Assembly (NCBI GenBank): GCA_910579515.1
Contig: CAJTUV010000011.1
Location: forward strand, 28,715 to 92,714
Source: an uncultured Hungatella sp.
Lineage (GTDB): Bacteria > Bacillota > Clostridia > Lachnospirales > Lachnospiraceae
Length of the DNA stretch: 64,000 bases
Direction: 5' to 3'
The position numbers and the translations under genes were made by a program. The notes beneath the pieces are model-generated. The model made no database searches. It saw only the letters and a program-made list of their open reading frames with translations, and was not told where the DNA came from. Shown here piece after piece: positions 33,519 through 41,540 of this stretch; position 1 is the stretch's first letter; every line of letters begins with the position of its first letter.

Positions 33519-33874
33519 TCTTGTTCCTCCCTACTTGCCATGGTGTCTATACTTTCCCTCTGTACCAGCACCCGACTTTTCACCTTCGGTTTTGATACCG
33601 AAGCCTTTGCCGTCTCAAGCACCTTCTGAATCTCCTCCTGGCGCTCCTTCTCTTCCTCTCTGGCTTCCTGTTCAATCAGCCGTTTTGCCATAAGATAGGC
33701 TCCTCGGCCGCCGCCCAAAGTCCCGAGAATCAGAAACACCAAAATCGTTTTTGTTCCGAATCGGGAATCCATATAGCTACCTGCAAAAATGCCAAACAAG
33801 ATTGGGGTCAGTACACACAGCCCTAATTGCGTCACCATAGCCAGGCTACGGAACACGGATTTTTTGTATCCCAT
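33515..33874 (-). CDS. atpZ: AtpZ/AtpI-type membrane protein
   Basis: The 119-residue protein has two membrane helices (about 11-32 and 43-62) joined by a short loop with SYMDSRFGTKTILVFLILGTLGG, the AtpZ/AtpI signature including the GSYMD-Fxx and GxxGG elements, and a charged C-terminal tail of about 50 residues. It is the first gene of the atp operon. The family assists assembly of the c ring and may form an ion-binding pair with AtpI. ATG 33874 lies behind GAGGTGGAGAG. Confidence 0.87.
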   Translation of the reverse strand: MGYKKSVFRSLAMVTQLGLCVLTPILFGIFAGSYMDSRFGTKTILVFLILGTLGGGRGAYLMAKRLIEQEAREEEKERQEEIQKVLETAKASVSKPKVKSRVLVQRESIDTMASREEQE

Positions 33875-33919
33875 CTCTCCACCTCATCTCGCACAGTTGC
33901 ATATAATACACCACGCTAT

Positions 33920-33948
33920 ATTATAACCAATATTTTCAAATTTGTCCA
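33920..33948 (-). promoter_or_regulatory. Sigma-A promoter of the atp operon
   Basis: On the minus strand TGGACA and TATAAT are 17 bases apart, a near-consensus vegetative promoter. The -10 box ends 46 bases before the atpZ start, with no competing element between. Reading on the same strand, it fits as the main promoter of the ten-gene operon. Confidence 0.78.
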
Positions 33949-34038
33949 TGGTTTATATGATTTCATGTGATATTTCGTGTGATACCAATTCTATCCATAT
34001 GCGATTTAATCCCTCTGTATCCTTAAGCATCACAAAAA

Positions 34039-34083
34039 GTCCCTGAAAATATTGATTTTCCAAAACCAAGTATTTTCAAGGAC
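34039..34083 (-). terminator. Terminator downstream of tRNA-Gly
   Basis: An inverted repeat (GTCCTTGAAAATA against TATTTTCAGGGAC, one mismatch) is followed on the minus strand by TTTTTG. It begins 11 bases past the 3' end of the tRNA gene and would end its transcript. Confidence 0.82.
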
Positions 34084-34093
34084 AAATAAAAAG

Positions 34094-34166
34094 AGCGCGA
34101 GACGGGACTCGAACCCGCGGCCTCGACCTTGGCAAGGTCGCGCTCCACCAACTGAGCCACTCGCGC
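34094..34166 (-). tRNA. tRNA-Gly (anticodon GCC)
   Basis: The 73-base gene folds as a full cloverleaf: acceptor GCGCGAG/CTCGCGC, D arm with GGCTCAGTTGGTGGAGC, anticodon stem CGACC/GGTCG around the loop TTGCCAA with anticodon GCC, and T arm GCGGGTTCGAGTCCCG. The CCA end is not encoded; discriminator base is T. It lies alone between the atp operon promoter and the sugar cassette, on the same strand as both. Confidence 0.97.
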
Positions 34167-34260
34167 TTATCCTATATTAAAGTTATCTTTCGTAACAAAG
34201 TTTATTCTACCACATCCCTCACAAAAAAGCAAGGATTTTTTATATCTGTCAGCTAACCTT

Positions 34261-34305
34261 CGAAGCGGCTGCAAAGAACCTCTATAGAATATTCCAGCCG
34301 CTTCG
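34261..34305 (-). terminator. Strong hairpin at end of sugar cassette
   Basis: An 11-bp perfect stem (CGAAGCGGCTG and its complement), extended by ACCT/AGGT with a bulge, starts 15 bases after the last oxidoreductase stop. No U-run follows, so it may act as an mRNA 3'-end stabiliser or a weak terminator. Confidence 0.55.
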
Positions 34306-34319
34306 AGGTAAATTCGCTC

Positions 34320-35321
34320 CTATACCTGCACTAATTTTCCAGTCCGTCCAGACTCCTGAATTGCATCAATCAAGCGGATGCTCATCAGAGAATCCCTCAC
34401 ATGCAGATAATCCTGGCTTCCTGTCTCAATCGCACGGTAGAACTGATCAATCATTTTCCCATGGCTGGCTCCATAATAGAACTTGGTGCCAGGCATTTTT
34501 GCATCCTCAGCCAAACGTTCCTTGCTTCCGTCCTCCAAAAGACGATAAAGAACGTTTTCAATTATAGCAAACTCTGCGTTTTCCAACTGTACGCAAATCT
34601 GAACGCTGTCGTTTTTATAGTTTGCGTTTGTAGCTAAAAATAATCCTGTTGCGCCATTGGCAAAGTTCAGGCGGGCAGAAACCGTGTCCTCCACCTCAAT
34701 ACCATAATCCAAAAGCTGACTTACGGATGCCTTAAGGCTGGCAATAGGTCCACAGAGATGATACAAAAGGTCCAGAGTATGTACGGACTGATTGATCATA
34801 CAGCCGCCGCCTGCTGTCTCCCATTTTCCTCTCCATGGCTTTATGTCATAGTAAGACTTCGTTCTGGCCCATGGCACAAGTCCTCTTGCGCCTTTGACCT
34901 CCCCATACTTTTTGCTGTCAATAATGTCCTTTAACATTTCTATGGATTCATTGGCACGGTTCTGTAAGCAGATACCCATATAAATCTCTGGATGAGCCGC
35001 CTCAAACTCCACAAAACGTTTCCCCTCTTCTGCATTCAGCGCCATAGGTTTCTCACAGAATACATGAACCCCCATAGAAGCGATCTCCTCAGAAACCGGC
35101 ACATGGAGATAGTGAGGAAGACAGATGTGAGCCACATCCGGCTTTTCCTGCTGAATCATCTCTTTGTAATCTGTATAAAACGGCACGCCCTCTGGCGCAT
35201 GGCTTTTGGCATTCTCATCAATATCGCATACTGCCGCAAGTTCAATCTCAGGGTTCTTTTGGATTCCTGCAATATGGATTCCTGAAATATCGCCCAGACC
35301 AATGACTACTGCCTTCTTCAT
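34320..35321 (-). CDS. Gfo/Idh/MocA family oxidoreductase, 333 residues
   Basis: The protein opens with the NAD(P)-binding Rossmann strand MKKAVVIGLGDISGIHIAGI and has the family's CEKPMALNAEEG (Lys of the EKP motif) and GGGCMINQSVHTLDLLYHL (His of the catalytic region). Such enzymes oxidise or reduce a sugar or inositol ring carbon with NAD(P). ATG 35321 follows GGGAGGG; the frame is open to 35339 without a better site. It is the last gene of a cassette with a second family member and two TIM-barrel isomerases, so it likely acts on a sugar in a keto-intermediate pathway. The substrate cannot be read from the sequence. Confidence 0.9.
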   Translation of the reverse strand: MKKAVVIGLGDISGIHIAGIQKNPEIELAAVCDIDENAKSHAPEGVPFYTDYKEMIQQEKPDVAHICLPHYLHVPVSEEIASMGVHVFCEKPMALNAEEGKRFVEFEAAHPEIYMGICLQNRANESIEMLKDIIDSKKYGEVKGARGLVPWARTKSYYDIKPWRGKWETAGGGCMINQSVHTLDLLYHLCGPIASLKASVSQLLDYGIEVEDTVSARLNFANGATGLFLATNANYKNDSVQICVQLENAEFAIIENVLYRLLEDGSKERLAEDAKMPGTKFYYGASHGKMIDQFYRAIETGSQDYLHVRDSLMSIRLIDAIQESGRTGKLVQV

Positions 35322-35364
35322 GGCTAATTCCCTCCCCATTTTCTATATTATCTTTTATTCATTT

Positions 35365-35404
35365 TAGGCGGCTGGTAGTTTGAAGTCCATACCACCGCCG
35401 CCTA
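35365..35404 (-). other. Intercistronic hairpin in sugar cassette
   Basis: TAGGCGGC-TGGTA pairs with TACCA-CC-GCCGCCTA in the gap between the two oxidoreductase genes. There is no U-run on the coding strand. It probably uncouples mRNA stability of the two halves of the operon, or partly stops transcription. Confidence 0.55.
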
Positions 35405-35438
35405 TTTATTTTACCACATTTTTCAATTCTTGGGTAGA

Positions 35439-36635
35439 CTATCTGGTCGGGAATTTGCCTTCCTCGGCAATTCTCTTATTCAGTTCTGCCAGATACAGAT
35501 CCTCATCTACTGGATTCTCTACTTCTTTGCCCAGCCAGGAGGAGAGAAGCGTTGCATTAGCCAGATTTACGCCGTTAATTCCATCTGAACCAGGAGCCAA
35601 AAGAGGAGTTCCTTCCAGAATATGCATAGCGAAATCTTCCATAACTGTAGTATGCTGATAGCCCCATCCGTCTGTATTTTCAAAAGTATCCACAGTAAAC
35701 ATGCCGTCGGCGCCTGCTGCGTTGCCGCTGGTCAGTCTGGACACTTCCATCATGCTCATGGTAGCGTTCATCTCGTCTTCGCTCTTCTTTAAGCGGTATA
35801 CTGTAGCTGTCTTACTTCCTTCTACCACAATCTTACCGTTGTCCAGATCAATCTCTAAACGGTCTGTTCCATTCGGATCGTGAGTACAGGTGACAAAGCT
35901 TCCTGTTGCGCCATTCGGATATTCGGTTACGATCGTAACGTCGTTCTCAACAATGATATCCCTGTGGGATCCGTACATACATTTTGCAAATACTTTATTG
36001 GGAACGCCGCAAATCCACTGCCATAAGTCAAGCTGATGAGGAGCCTGGTTAACTAAAACACCACCGCCTTCACCGCCCCAGGTTGCACGCCAGTCACTCT
36101 GACGATAATAGCTGTCTGGACGCCACCAGGAGTTAATAATCCAGTTAGAACGACGAATCTGGCCTAACTCGCCAGAAGCCACCAGCTCCTTCACCTTCTG
36201 ATACAGCTTATTGGTTCTCTGATTAAACATAATACCAAAAGCCACATCTGGATGAGCTGCCGCGCACTCGTTCATCTCACGAACTGCTTTTGCATATACG
36301 CCTGCCGGCTTCTCTACCAAAACATTCATTCCATGTTCCAGACAGTAGATAGCAATCTCTGTGTGGAGATAATGGGGTACTGTGGTAATGACTGCATCCA
36401 CATTTCCGGAATTTACCATATCTTTCCAATCTTTGTAGAATGGAATCTCAGGGTATTTCTCCTTGCACATAGCCTCTTTAGCAGGATCTGTATCGCAAAG
36501 AGCTCCTAAAGCGCAGTGAGGTGGAGTTGGCGGAACCGGCATTCCGGCAAAACCGCCCTTGCCAGTCAAAAATCCAGCGTAAGCGCCGCCCTGTGCACCG
36601 ATACCAATGAGACCAAAACGAATTTTCTTGTCCAT
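35439..36635 (-). CDS. Gfo/Idh/MocA family oxidoreductase, 398 residues
   Basis: The N-terminus IRFGLIGIGAQGGAYAGFL is a Rossmann fold, followed by VITTVPHYLHTEIAIYCLEHGMNVLVEKPAG with the EKP lysine, and GGEGGGVLVNQAPHQLDLWQWI with the family His/Asp area. At 398 residues it is longer than its partner because of an insertion in the C-terminal sheet domain (DRLEIDLDNGKIVVEGSKTA). ATG 36635 follows AAAGGGGAAATT. Paired Gfo/Idh enzymes with epimerases occur in pathways that go through 3-keto sugars; here that is inference. Confidence 0.9.
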   Translation of the reverse strand: MDKKIRFGLIGIGAQGGAYAGFLTGKGGFAGMPVPPTPPHCALGALCDTDPAKEAMCKEKYPEIPFYKDWKDMVNSGNVDAVITTVPHYLHTEIAIYCLEHGMNVLVEKPAGVYAKAVREMNECAAAHPDVAFGIMFNQRTNKLYQKVKELVASGELGQIRRSNWIINSWWRPDSYYRQSDWRATWGGEGGGVLVNQAPHQLDLWQWICGVPNKVFAKCMYGSHRDIIVENDVTIVTEYPNGATGSFVTCTHDPNGTDRLEIDLDNGKIVVEGSKTATVYRLKKSEDEMNATMSMMEVSRLTSGNAAGADGMFTVDTFENTDGWGYQHTTVMEDFAMHILEGTPLLAPGSDGINGVNLANATLLSSWLGKEVENPVDEDLYLAELNKRIAEEGKFPTR

Positions 36636-36678
36636 AATTTCATTTCCCCTTTTCTTTGATTTATGATTATAACCCCTT

Positions 36679-37554
36679 TTATATCGTGTCTAAAATCCCG
36701 CACAATGCGCGGTACTGCATGGTATATCCTTCCGCCCCGTCTTTTGCCTTATTTTCTTTGATGATATTCTCCGCTGCTGTGGTCTCCAGGGAAGCCAGAG
36801 CATCAAACAACACCAGATGAGGCTCCAGGGTGAGGAATCCTTCATATCCTTCCTCATTGATAGCCTGACTCAGGATCTCCTTAATCTTACCCTCGCCTGT
36901 ACCGCATACTACATTCTCCTTATCTGTAGAAACAGCATCTTTAATGTGAATATAGGCGACCGATCCCTTCAAAAGCTCCCAGCATGTCTTGGTATCTTCC
37001 CCACACTGTACAAAATTCGCAAAGTCGAAAGCGCTTTTAAAGCAAGGTCCTCCCAGAGTATCCATAAGATCCTTACATCTGGAAGCGACGTCCCCGTAGA
37101 TGTCCTTCTCGTTCTCATGAAGCAAAACAACCTGATACTTTCTGGCAATCTCCAAAAACTTCTCTAGCTTTTCAATCACCGCGCTTCTGTAATCCTGAGG
37201 ATCCTTTCCCTCTGGAATGTAGAAACTGAACATACGAATATACTTGCAATTCAAAACCTTACAAATCCCACAAAGGGTCGTAAGCTGCTCTAACTGCTTT
37301 TGAAAACCCTCTTCGTCCTCAATACCGACTTTTCCGATAGGAGACCCCAGAGAAGACACTTTTACGCCGAATTTCTCCAGCCTAGGAAGAAGTTTTTCCT
37401 TCACTTCCTCTACAGTGTAATCCGCGATTCCTTTTCCGTCTGCAGATCTAAGAGAAATGTAATGCATCCCCAGGTTTGTAACAACCTCCAACTGTTTCTG
37501 AAAGTCAGAGCTAATCTCATCGGCAAAGCCGGAAATCATAATATTTTCCTTCAT
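36679..37554 (-). CDS. Sugar phosphate isomerase/epimerase-like TIM barrel, 291 residues
   Basis: The protein belongs to the xylose-isomerase-like TIM-barrel family (AP_endonuc_2). Characteristic strands are VVLLHENEKDIYGD (metal-ligand Glu), SAFDFANFVQCGED (Asp), VAYIHIKDAV (His and Asp) and EGFLTLEPHL (Glu), which make the usual metal site. Such enzymes move a keto group or invert a carbon next to it. ATG 37554 follows AAGGAGAATGTT, 14 bases after its neighbour's stop. It likely works on the same sugar series as the oxidoreductases. Confidence 0.88.
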   Translation of the reverse strand: MKENIMISGFADEISSDFQKQLEVVTNLGMHYISLRSADGKGIADYTVEEVKEKLLPRLEKFGVKVSSLGSPIGKVGIEDEEGFQKQLEQLTTLCGICKVLNCKYIRMFSFYIPEGKDPQDYRSAVIEKLEKFLEIARKYQVVLLHENEKDIYGDVASRCKDLMDTLGGPCFKSAFDFANFVQCGEDTKTCWELLKGSVAYIHIKDAVSTDKENVVCGTGEGKIKEILSQAINEEGYEGFLTLEPHLVLFDALASLETTAAENIIKENKAKDGAEGYTMQYRALCGILDTI

Positions 37555-37568
37555 AACATTCTCCTTAC

Positions 37569-38432
37569 CTACAGATTAAACCAGTCTTCATATCCCAGAG
37601 CAATCAGATTGTCTCTGCTGATCTTCAGGCTCTCAAATGGGTCTCTCCCGTAAGTGTCGTCCTGTTCAATAAGGAAGTATTCACTTCCGCCAGCCAAGCC
37701 AGCTTCAATACATTCCTTCACTGGCAGACTGCCTTCTCCAACCTCTGCAAACTGCACGTTGCTTGTAAAGGACTGCATAAAGGTCTTAGGATCAAATTTA
37801 CCCTCTGGCAGCTTCACCTCGCTGATGCGGTAATCTTTCAGATGCAGAAGGCGGATGCGGCCTGCATACTTCTTCACAAACTCCACAGGGTTCTCGCCGC
37901 CCCTCTGAATCCAGTGAATATCCAGCTCAAATCCCATATGCTTTGTGTTATCCTTAATGATGTCCAAAAGATACTGTCCATCATACTTTACAAACTCTAC
38001 ATGATGGTTGTGATAATATAAATCAATACCATGCTCTTTCAGCCTTTCCGCTATCTCGTCAGCCTTCTTCACAAATTCAAGAGCCTTGTCTCTGCTGCCC
38101 ATACAGGTCATAGGAAGCATACCGATACGCAGTAAATCGCAGTCAAGGGCCTTGCAGTCCGCCACGATCTTATCAAAGTCTGTACTTAAGTATTCGCCTG
38201 GCATACCTGGCATCATAGGCTCTACAGCAGCACTGCACGCAGCAATCTTAATGCCGAATTCATCACAAGCCTTCTTCATTCCCGCTACGTTCTCTGGCGT
38301 CATAGGAATCTGGCTGACCTCTACACAATGATACCCCAGTTCTGCACAAGCCTTCAGAGTTCCATAAGCACCCAACTCGTCAATTTTGCTCTTAATGGTA
38401 CTCATCTGAATACCGATTAATCCCTTTTTCAT
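37569..38432 (-). CDS. Sugar phosphate isomerase/epimerase-like TIM barrel, 287 residues
   Basis: First structural gene of the cassette. It shows the same barrel family as its neighbour: IDLYYHNHHVEF (metal ligands), GFELDIHWIQRGG (Asp/His), RIRLLHLKDYRI and EYFLIEQDD (terminal Glu). The NHHVEF and DIHWIQRGG phrases resemble epimerases that act on keto-glycosides, but substrate is not readable. ATG 38432 follows GAAGGAGACGATAGCG. A 132-base gap with inverted repeats separates it from the regulator gene. Confidence 0.88.
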   Translation of the reverse strand: MKKGLIGIQMSTIKSKIDELGAYGTLKACAELGYHCVEVSQIPMTPENVAGMKKACDEFGIKIAACSAAVEPMMPGMPGEYLSTDFDKIVADCKALDCDLLRIGMLPMTCMGSRDKALEFVKKADEIAERLKEHGIDLYYHNHHVEFVKYDGQYLLDIIKDNTKHMGFELDIHWIQRGGENPVEFVKKYAGRIRLLHLKDYRISEVKLPEGKFDPKTFMQSFTSNVQFAEVGEGSLPVKECIEAGLAGGSEYFLIEQDDTYGRDPFESLKISRDNLIALGYEDWFNL

Positions 38433-38462
38433 CGCTATCGTCTCCTTCTCTTTTTGCTGACC

Positions 38463-38502
38463 GCAAATTCCTTTGCAAGACAGCCTATGATAATGTAATC
38501 AT
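38463..38502 (-). promoter_or_regulatory. Inverted repeats upstream of sugar cassette
   Basis: Between the AraC-type gene and the cassette are two small palindromes: GCAAA-TTCC-TTTGC (38463-38476) and ATGAT-AATGTA-ATCAT (38487-38502). They lie where the cassette promoter is expected and may be regulator sites. No sharp -35/-10 pair could be fixed. Confidence 0.35.
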
Positions 38503-38564
38503 AACACGATAGTCCAAATACCATAAGTATAATTTTTTGCAATATTGGTAAAAATATGGAAAAA

Positions 38565-39785
38565 TTACATTGCTCCGTGTGTGCGGACCTGTTTTACATA
38601 CTCTGTCGGCGTTTTTCCTGTAATTTTTTTAAATAACTTCCGGAAATAGTTCACATCATAAATCCCACTTTCGGAAGCAATGTCCTGGATCTGCATGTCG
38701 CTGGAGTTAATAAGTGTTATAGCTTTGCGGACTCTCTGCTGGCTGATATAATCCGTCAGAGTAACTCCCATATCCTTTTTAAACAAGGCAGACAAATAGC
38801 TGGCATTAACTGAATACTCTACTGCCAGGCGTTTTAGAGATAAATCTTCTGTTAAATTCAGGTTAATATGGTTTACTACTTTCTGAACCACAGGCGAGCA
38901 GCCTCTCAGGGAATAATTTCGGACCAGCAAACAATACTTGCGCAGCATCTCGGTTTTAAATCGTCCCGCCTCTTGGCTGGAATTGATCGTTTCTATCCGC
39001 TTCGCCAGTTGAGTAGATAACGCGTCAATATGGGCCGGATGCACCCCTCCCATCTCCGCCGCTTTCCTCCATAAGCTGTTGAGAGTGATCAAACCGTTAC
39101 GGATATTGCGAATCGGATCTTTATAACGAACCGGCAATTTAAACTTTCCCAGTTTTGTGAAGCTTTTTAAGGCCTCCTCCATGTTTCCATTGGATATGGC
39201 CTTCATCACCTCACCTTCTGCCGCGTATCTCTCCTCAATCATTTTAAACGACAAGTCGTCCTTGCCCGTCTCGTGATGAAATTCCTTTTCTAAGGAATTT
39301 TGAACCACATATTGCACCTGAACAGCCTTTTCTTGATACAGGATACGGCACAGCGTAATGCAGGTTTCCCGCCACTGGTCTATAGCTGGCATTGCCGGTA
39401 CTGCATGATAATACTCTTTCAGCTCATTTGCATAATCGATCGGTATTTTTTTCTGCTCTATCAGTTCACTGAGCTGGACTTCTGTAAAAAGCATATCCCG
39501 ATAGGGCCCTAAAATAATAAAATCACCATAGGATCGTTCTTCCTGGGGAATTCGCATAATACAATATTCTGTATCAAAATAATCGGTCACATAATAAAGA
39601 ACCCCTTCTTCGCCCAATTCATAAAGCAATTTCAGGAAATGTTCATTCTCTCCATGTTCCAAAAGAGTCTTACGGATTCCCAAATCAAAGTCTCCAGATG
39701 CAGATGCCCCGTTTTGTATGACGGTCATGCTAATATTATTGCATCGGACCAGTTTCCGCATCATTTCCAAAAAATCTATTACCAT
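38565..39785 (-). CDS. AraC-family transcription regulator
   Basis: The 406-residue protein ends in a two-helix-turn-helix AraC domain: NLTEDLSLKRLAVEYSVNASYLSALFKK, then IQDIASESGIYDVNYFRKLFKKITGKTPTEY. The N-terminal 300 residues are a sensory part without recognisable cupin motif and with a long helical linker. I chose ATG 39785 (MVIDFLEMM); an in-frame GTG at 39803 is possible. It is encoded just before the sugar cassette on the same strand and is likely its activator. Confidence 0.88.
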   Translation of the reverse strand: MVIDFLEMMRKLVRCNNISMTVIQNGASASGDFDLGIRKTLLEHGENEHFLKLLYELGEEGVLYYVTDYFDTEYCIMRIPQEERSYGDFIILGPYRDMLFTEVQLSELIEQKKIPIDYANELKEYYHAVPAMPAIDQWRETCITLCRILYQEKAVQVQYVVQNSLEKEFHHETGKDDLSFKMIEERYAAEGEVMKAISNGNMEEALKSFTKLGKFKLPVRYKDPIRNIRNGLITLNSLWRKAAEMGGVHPAHIDALSTQLAKRIETINSSQEAGRFKTEMLRKYCLLVRNYSLRGCSPVVQKVVNHINLNLTEDLSLKRLAVEYSVNASYLSALFKKDMGVTLTDYISQQRVRKAITLINSSDMQIQDIASESGIYDVNYFRKLFKKITGKTPTEYVKQVRTHGAM

Positions 39786-39906
39786 ACCTTTTGTTCCTTC
39801 CACCTATAACACTTTACTGCATTAAATTCTTAACCACCCTGGCTTGACAGGGAGAAATTCATATTGTAACATTATATCAATGTAAATACCAATCAGGAGG
39901 CCCATT

Positions 39907-40140
39907 ATGGATGTGAACCCTATAAAACTTATACAATTAAAAAATTCCTGGACTCAGTTTAAACAAAACCATCCTAAGTTTTCCTCTTTTTGGAAAGCTG
40001 TATATAAAACTTCCTTACAGGAAGGTACCGTGATAGAATTTAAAGTCACGACTCCTGATGGCAGAGAAGTAAGATCCAATATAAAACTGCAGCCATCTGA
40101 TCTGGATTTTTTTCAGGAAATTATGAACTTGAAATCCTAA
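39907..40140 (+). CDS. Small conserved-looking protein, unknown
   Basis: A 77-residue product begins MDVNPIKLIQLKNSWTQFKQNHPKF and has a helix-rich N-half, a strand pair VIEFKVTTPDGREVRSNI and a C-terminal helix. The start has a perfect CAGGAGG site at the right distance, so the gene is probably real in spite of its size. It is the only plus-strand gene nearby and meets the zinc-ribbon gene tail to tail with a 4-base overlap. No function can be given. Confidence 0.7.
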   Translation: MDVNPIKLIQLKNSWTQFKQNHPKFSSFWKAVYKTSLQEGTVIEFKVTTPDGREVRSNIKLQPSDLDFFQEIMNLKS

Positions 40141-40535
40141 AATCTTTGTCCACACTTTGGGCAGTACTCAAAATCCTCCTTGGTCACATAGCCGCAGTTT
40201 CCACACCGTTTCGTCATAGTTTCTTCGCTGTCCCATCTGGGATTTAACCTATTTCCTTCTCGTGCCAGCTTTAAATCAGAAGACTTGATTTCCACAGATT
40301 CTCCCCTGGCAATCTGTCTTCCTGTCTCATAGTTTAATTCATACAAAGCACTGCAACAGCTCATTTTCACATAATAACGCTTTCCCCATTTTAAAACCGG
40401 AATAAAAAACAAGCTGAGACACATATAAGTCATAAATACCTGGTATCTCCCATAGCTTCCACAGTGTTCACAAATCACCAACTCATTGTAGTTTAATTCT
40501 TTCTGCCCTGACTGTATTCCAAAAATAAAAAACAT
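40137..40535 (-). CDS. Zinc-ribbon membrane-associated small protein
   Basis: The 132-residue product starts MFFIFGIQSGQKEL, the typical start of zinc-ribbon_15-type proteins, has one CxxC pair (CEHCGSYG), a hydrophobic helix (MTYMCLSLFFIPVLKW) and ends with a two-pair zinc ribbon (CGNCGY and CPKCG). Start at ATG 40535 follows GAGGGTGACC. It is 11 bases from the rRNA methyltransferase gene and probably on its transcript. Function unknown; likely a small membrane-associated metal-binding protein. Confidence 0.78.
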   Translation of the reverse strand: MFFIFGIQSGQKELNYNELVICEHCGSYGRYQVFMTYMCLSLFFIPVLKWGKRYYVKMSCCSALYELNYETGRQIARGESVEIKSSDLKLAREGNRLNPRWDSEETMTKRCGNCGYVTKEDFEYCPKCGQRF

Positions 40536-40546
40536 GGTCACCCTCT

Positions 40547-41449
40547 CTATCTCTTTCTGATTTTCGCCACAAAAAATCCCTCATAGAATTTATCAGGACA
40601 GATGCACAGAGTTCCCTGGATGGACACTGGCAAAAGGGGAAGATCCGGCAACTCTTCTGGTGAAATCGGCACGATCTCAGCTGACTTTCCCAAGACCTTT
40701 TCAATTATCGCCTCATTCTCGTCTGCCAAAATCGAACAGGTAGAATAAATCATCTCATGGCCTGGCTTTAACAGTTTCAAAGCCTTTTTTAATAATTCTT
40801 CCTGGGTTTTTGCCGATCTGGACACCAGTTCCTCTGTAATATTCTGCTTTAATCCCTGCTCCTCCAACTTTAGCGTACCGCTGCCACTGCATGGTGCATC
40901 CAGCAAGATTTTATCAAAAGAAAAGAAATCATCTAACTTTCTGGAATCCGCAACCATAAGATAGACATTGGCCGCGCCCTGCTTTTCAAGGTTATACCGC
41001 AGCCGTTCTGCCCGTATCTTATTTTTCTCACATGCAGTAATCTGAGCTCTGCCACCAGACAATGCCGCCATCTGCGTAGTTTTTCCCCCCGGCGCAGCCG
41101 CCATATCCAAAATATTTTCTCCGCCTTTAGGATCCAAAAAAACAGGCGGAATCATGGAAGATAGACTTTGCAGGTAGACTCCTCCCTCCTTGTAGACAGG
41201 AAGCTCCCAAATAGCGGCTTCTTTAATTTCTTGTACAATCAGCGCTTCCTTACTCCATGAAACCTTTTGATAAGAAATCCCAGCCGTCTTTAGAAGATCT
41301 TTTACAAAATCCACATTCGTTTTCAACGTATTTACCCGAAGCGTCACAAAACGTTTTGCTCTGTACCCAGATAATATTTTTTGAAAAAGGTCCTCCCCAT
41401 ATTGGTTAACCAACTTCTTTTGTAAAAAATCAGGAACTTGTCCCTCCAT
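40547..41449 (-). CDS. RsmB/RsmF-family RNA m5C methyltransferase
   Basis: The 300-residue protein has the full NOL1/NOP2/RsmB fold: the SAM-binding motif ILDMAAAPGGKTTQMA, motif IV DAPCSGSG with the Cys that releases product, and motif VI MIYSTCSIL with the catalytic Cys. It would methylate cytosine C5 in 16S rRNA or tRNA. It lacks an N-terminal NusB-like domain, so it is RsmF/YebU-like in size but short at the C-terminus. ATG 41449 follows GGAGAGAGAG; an in-frame TTG lies 12 bases upstream. Confidence 0.9.
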   Translation of the reverse strand: MEGQVPDFLQKKLVNQYGEDLFQKILSGYRAKRFVTLRVNTLKTNVDFVKDLLKTAGISYQKVSWSKEALIVQEIKEAAIWELPVYKEGGVYLQSLSSMIPPVFLDPKGGENILDMAAAPGGKTTQMAALSGGRAQITACEKNKIRAERLRYNLEKQGAANVYLMVADSRKLDDFFSFDKILLDAPCSGSGTLKLEEQGLKQNITEELVSRSAKTQEELLKKALKLLKPGHEMIYSTCSILADENEAIIEKVLGKSAEIVPISPEELPDLPLLPVSIQGTLCICPDKFYEGFFVAKIRKR

Positions 41450-41540
41450 CTCTCTCTCCAAACTTACACCTCTTCCATGTCTTTACACATAAGATACAAC
41501 ATTTTCGCCTCTTTATCAATCAAAAATGTTTCTTTATTTC

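Noticed and set aside
34320..38432. C-glycoside deglycosidase cluster
   Set aside because: The small beta subunit typical of those enzymes is missing, so a specific claim is not supported.
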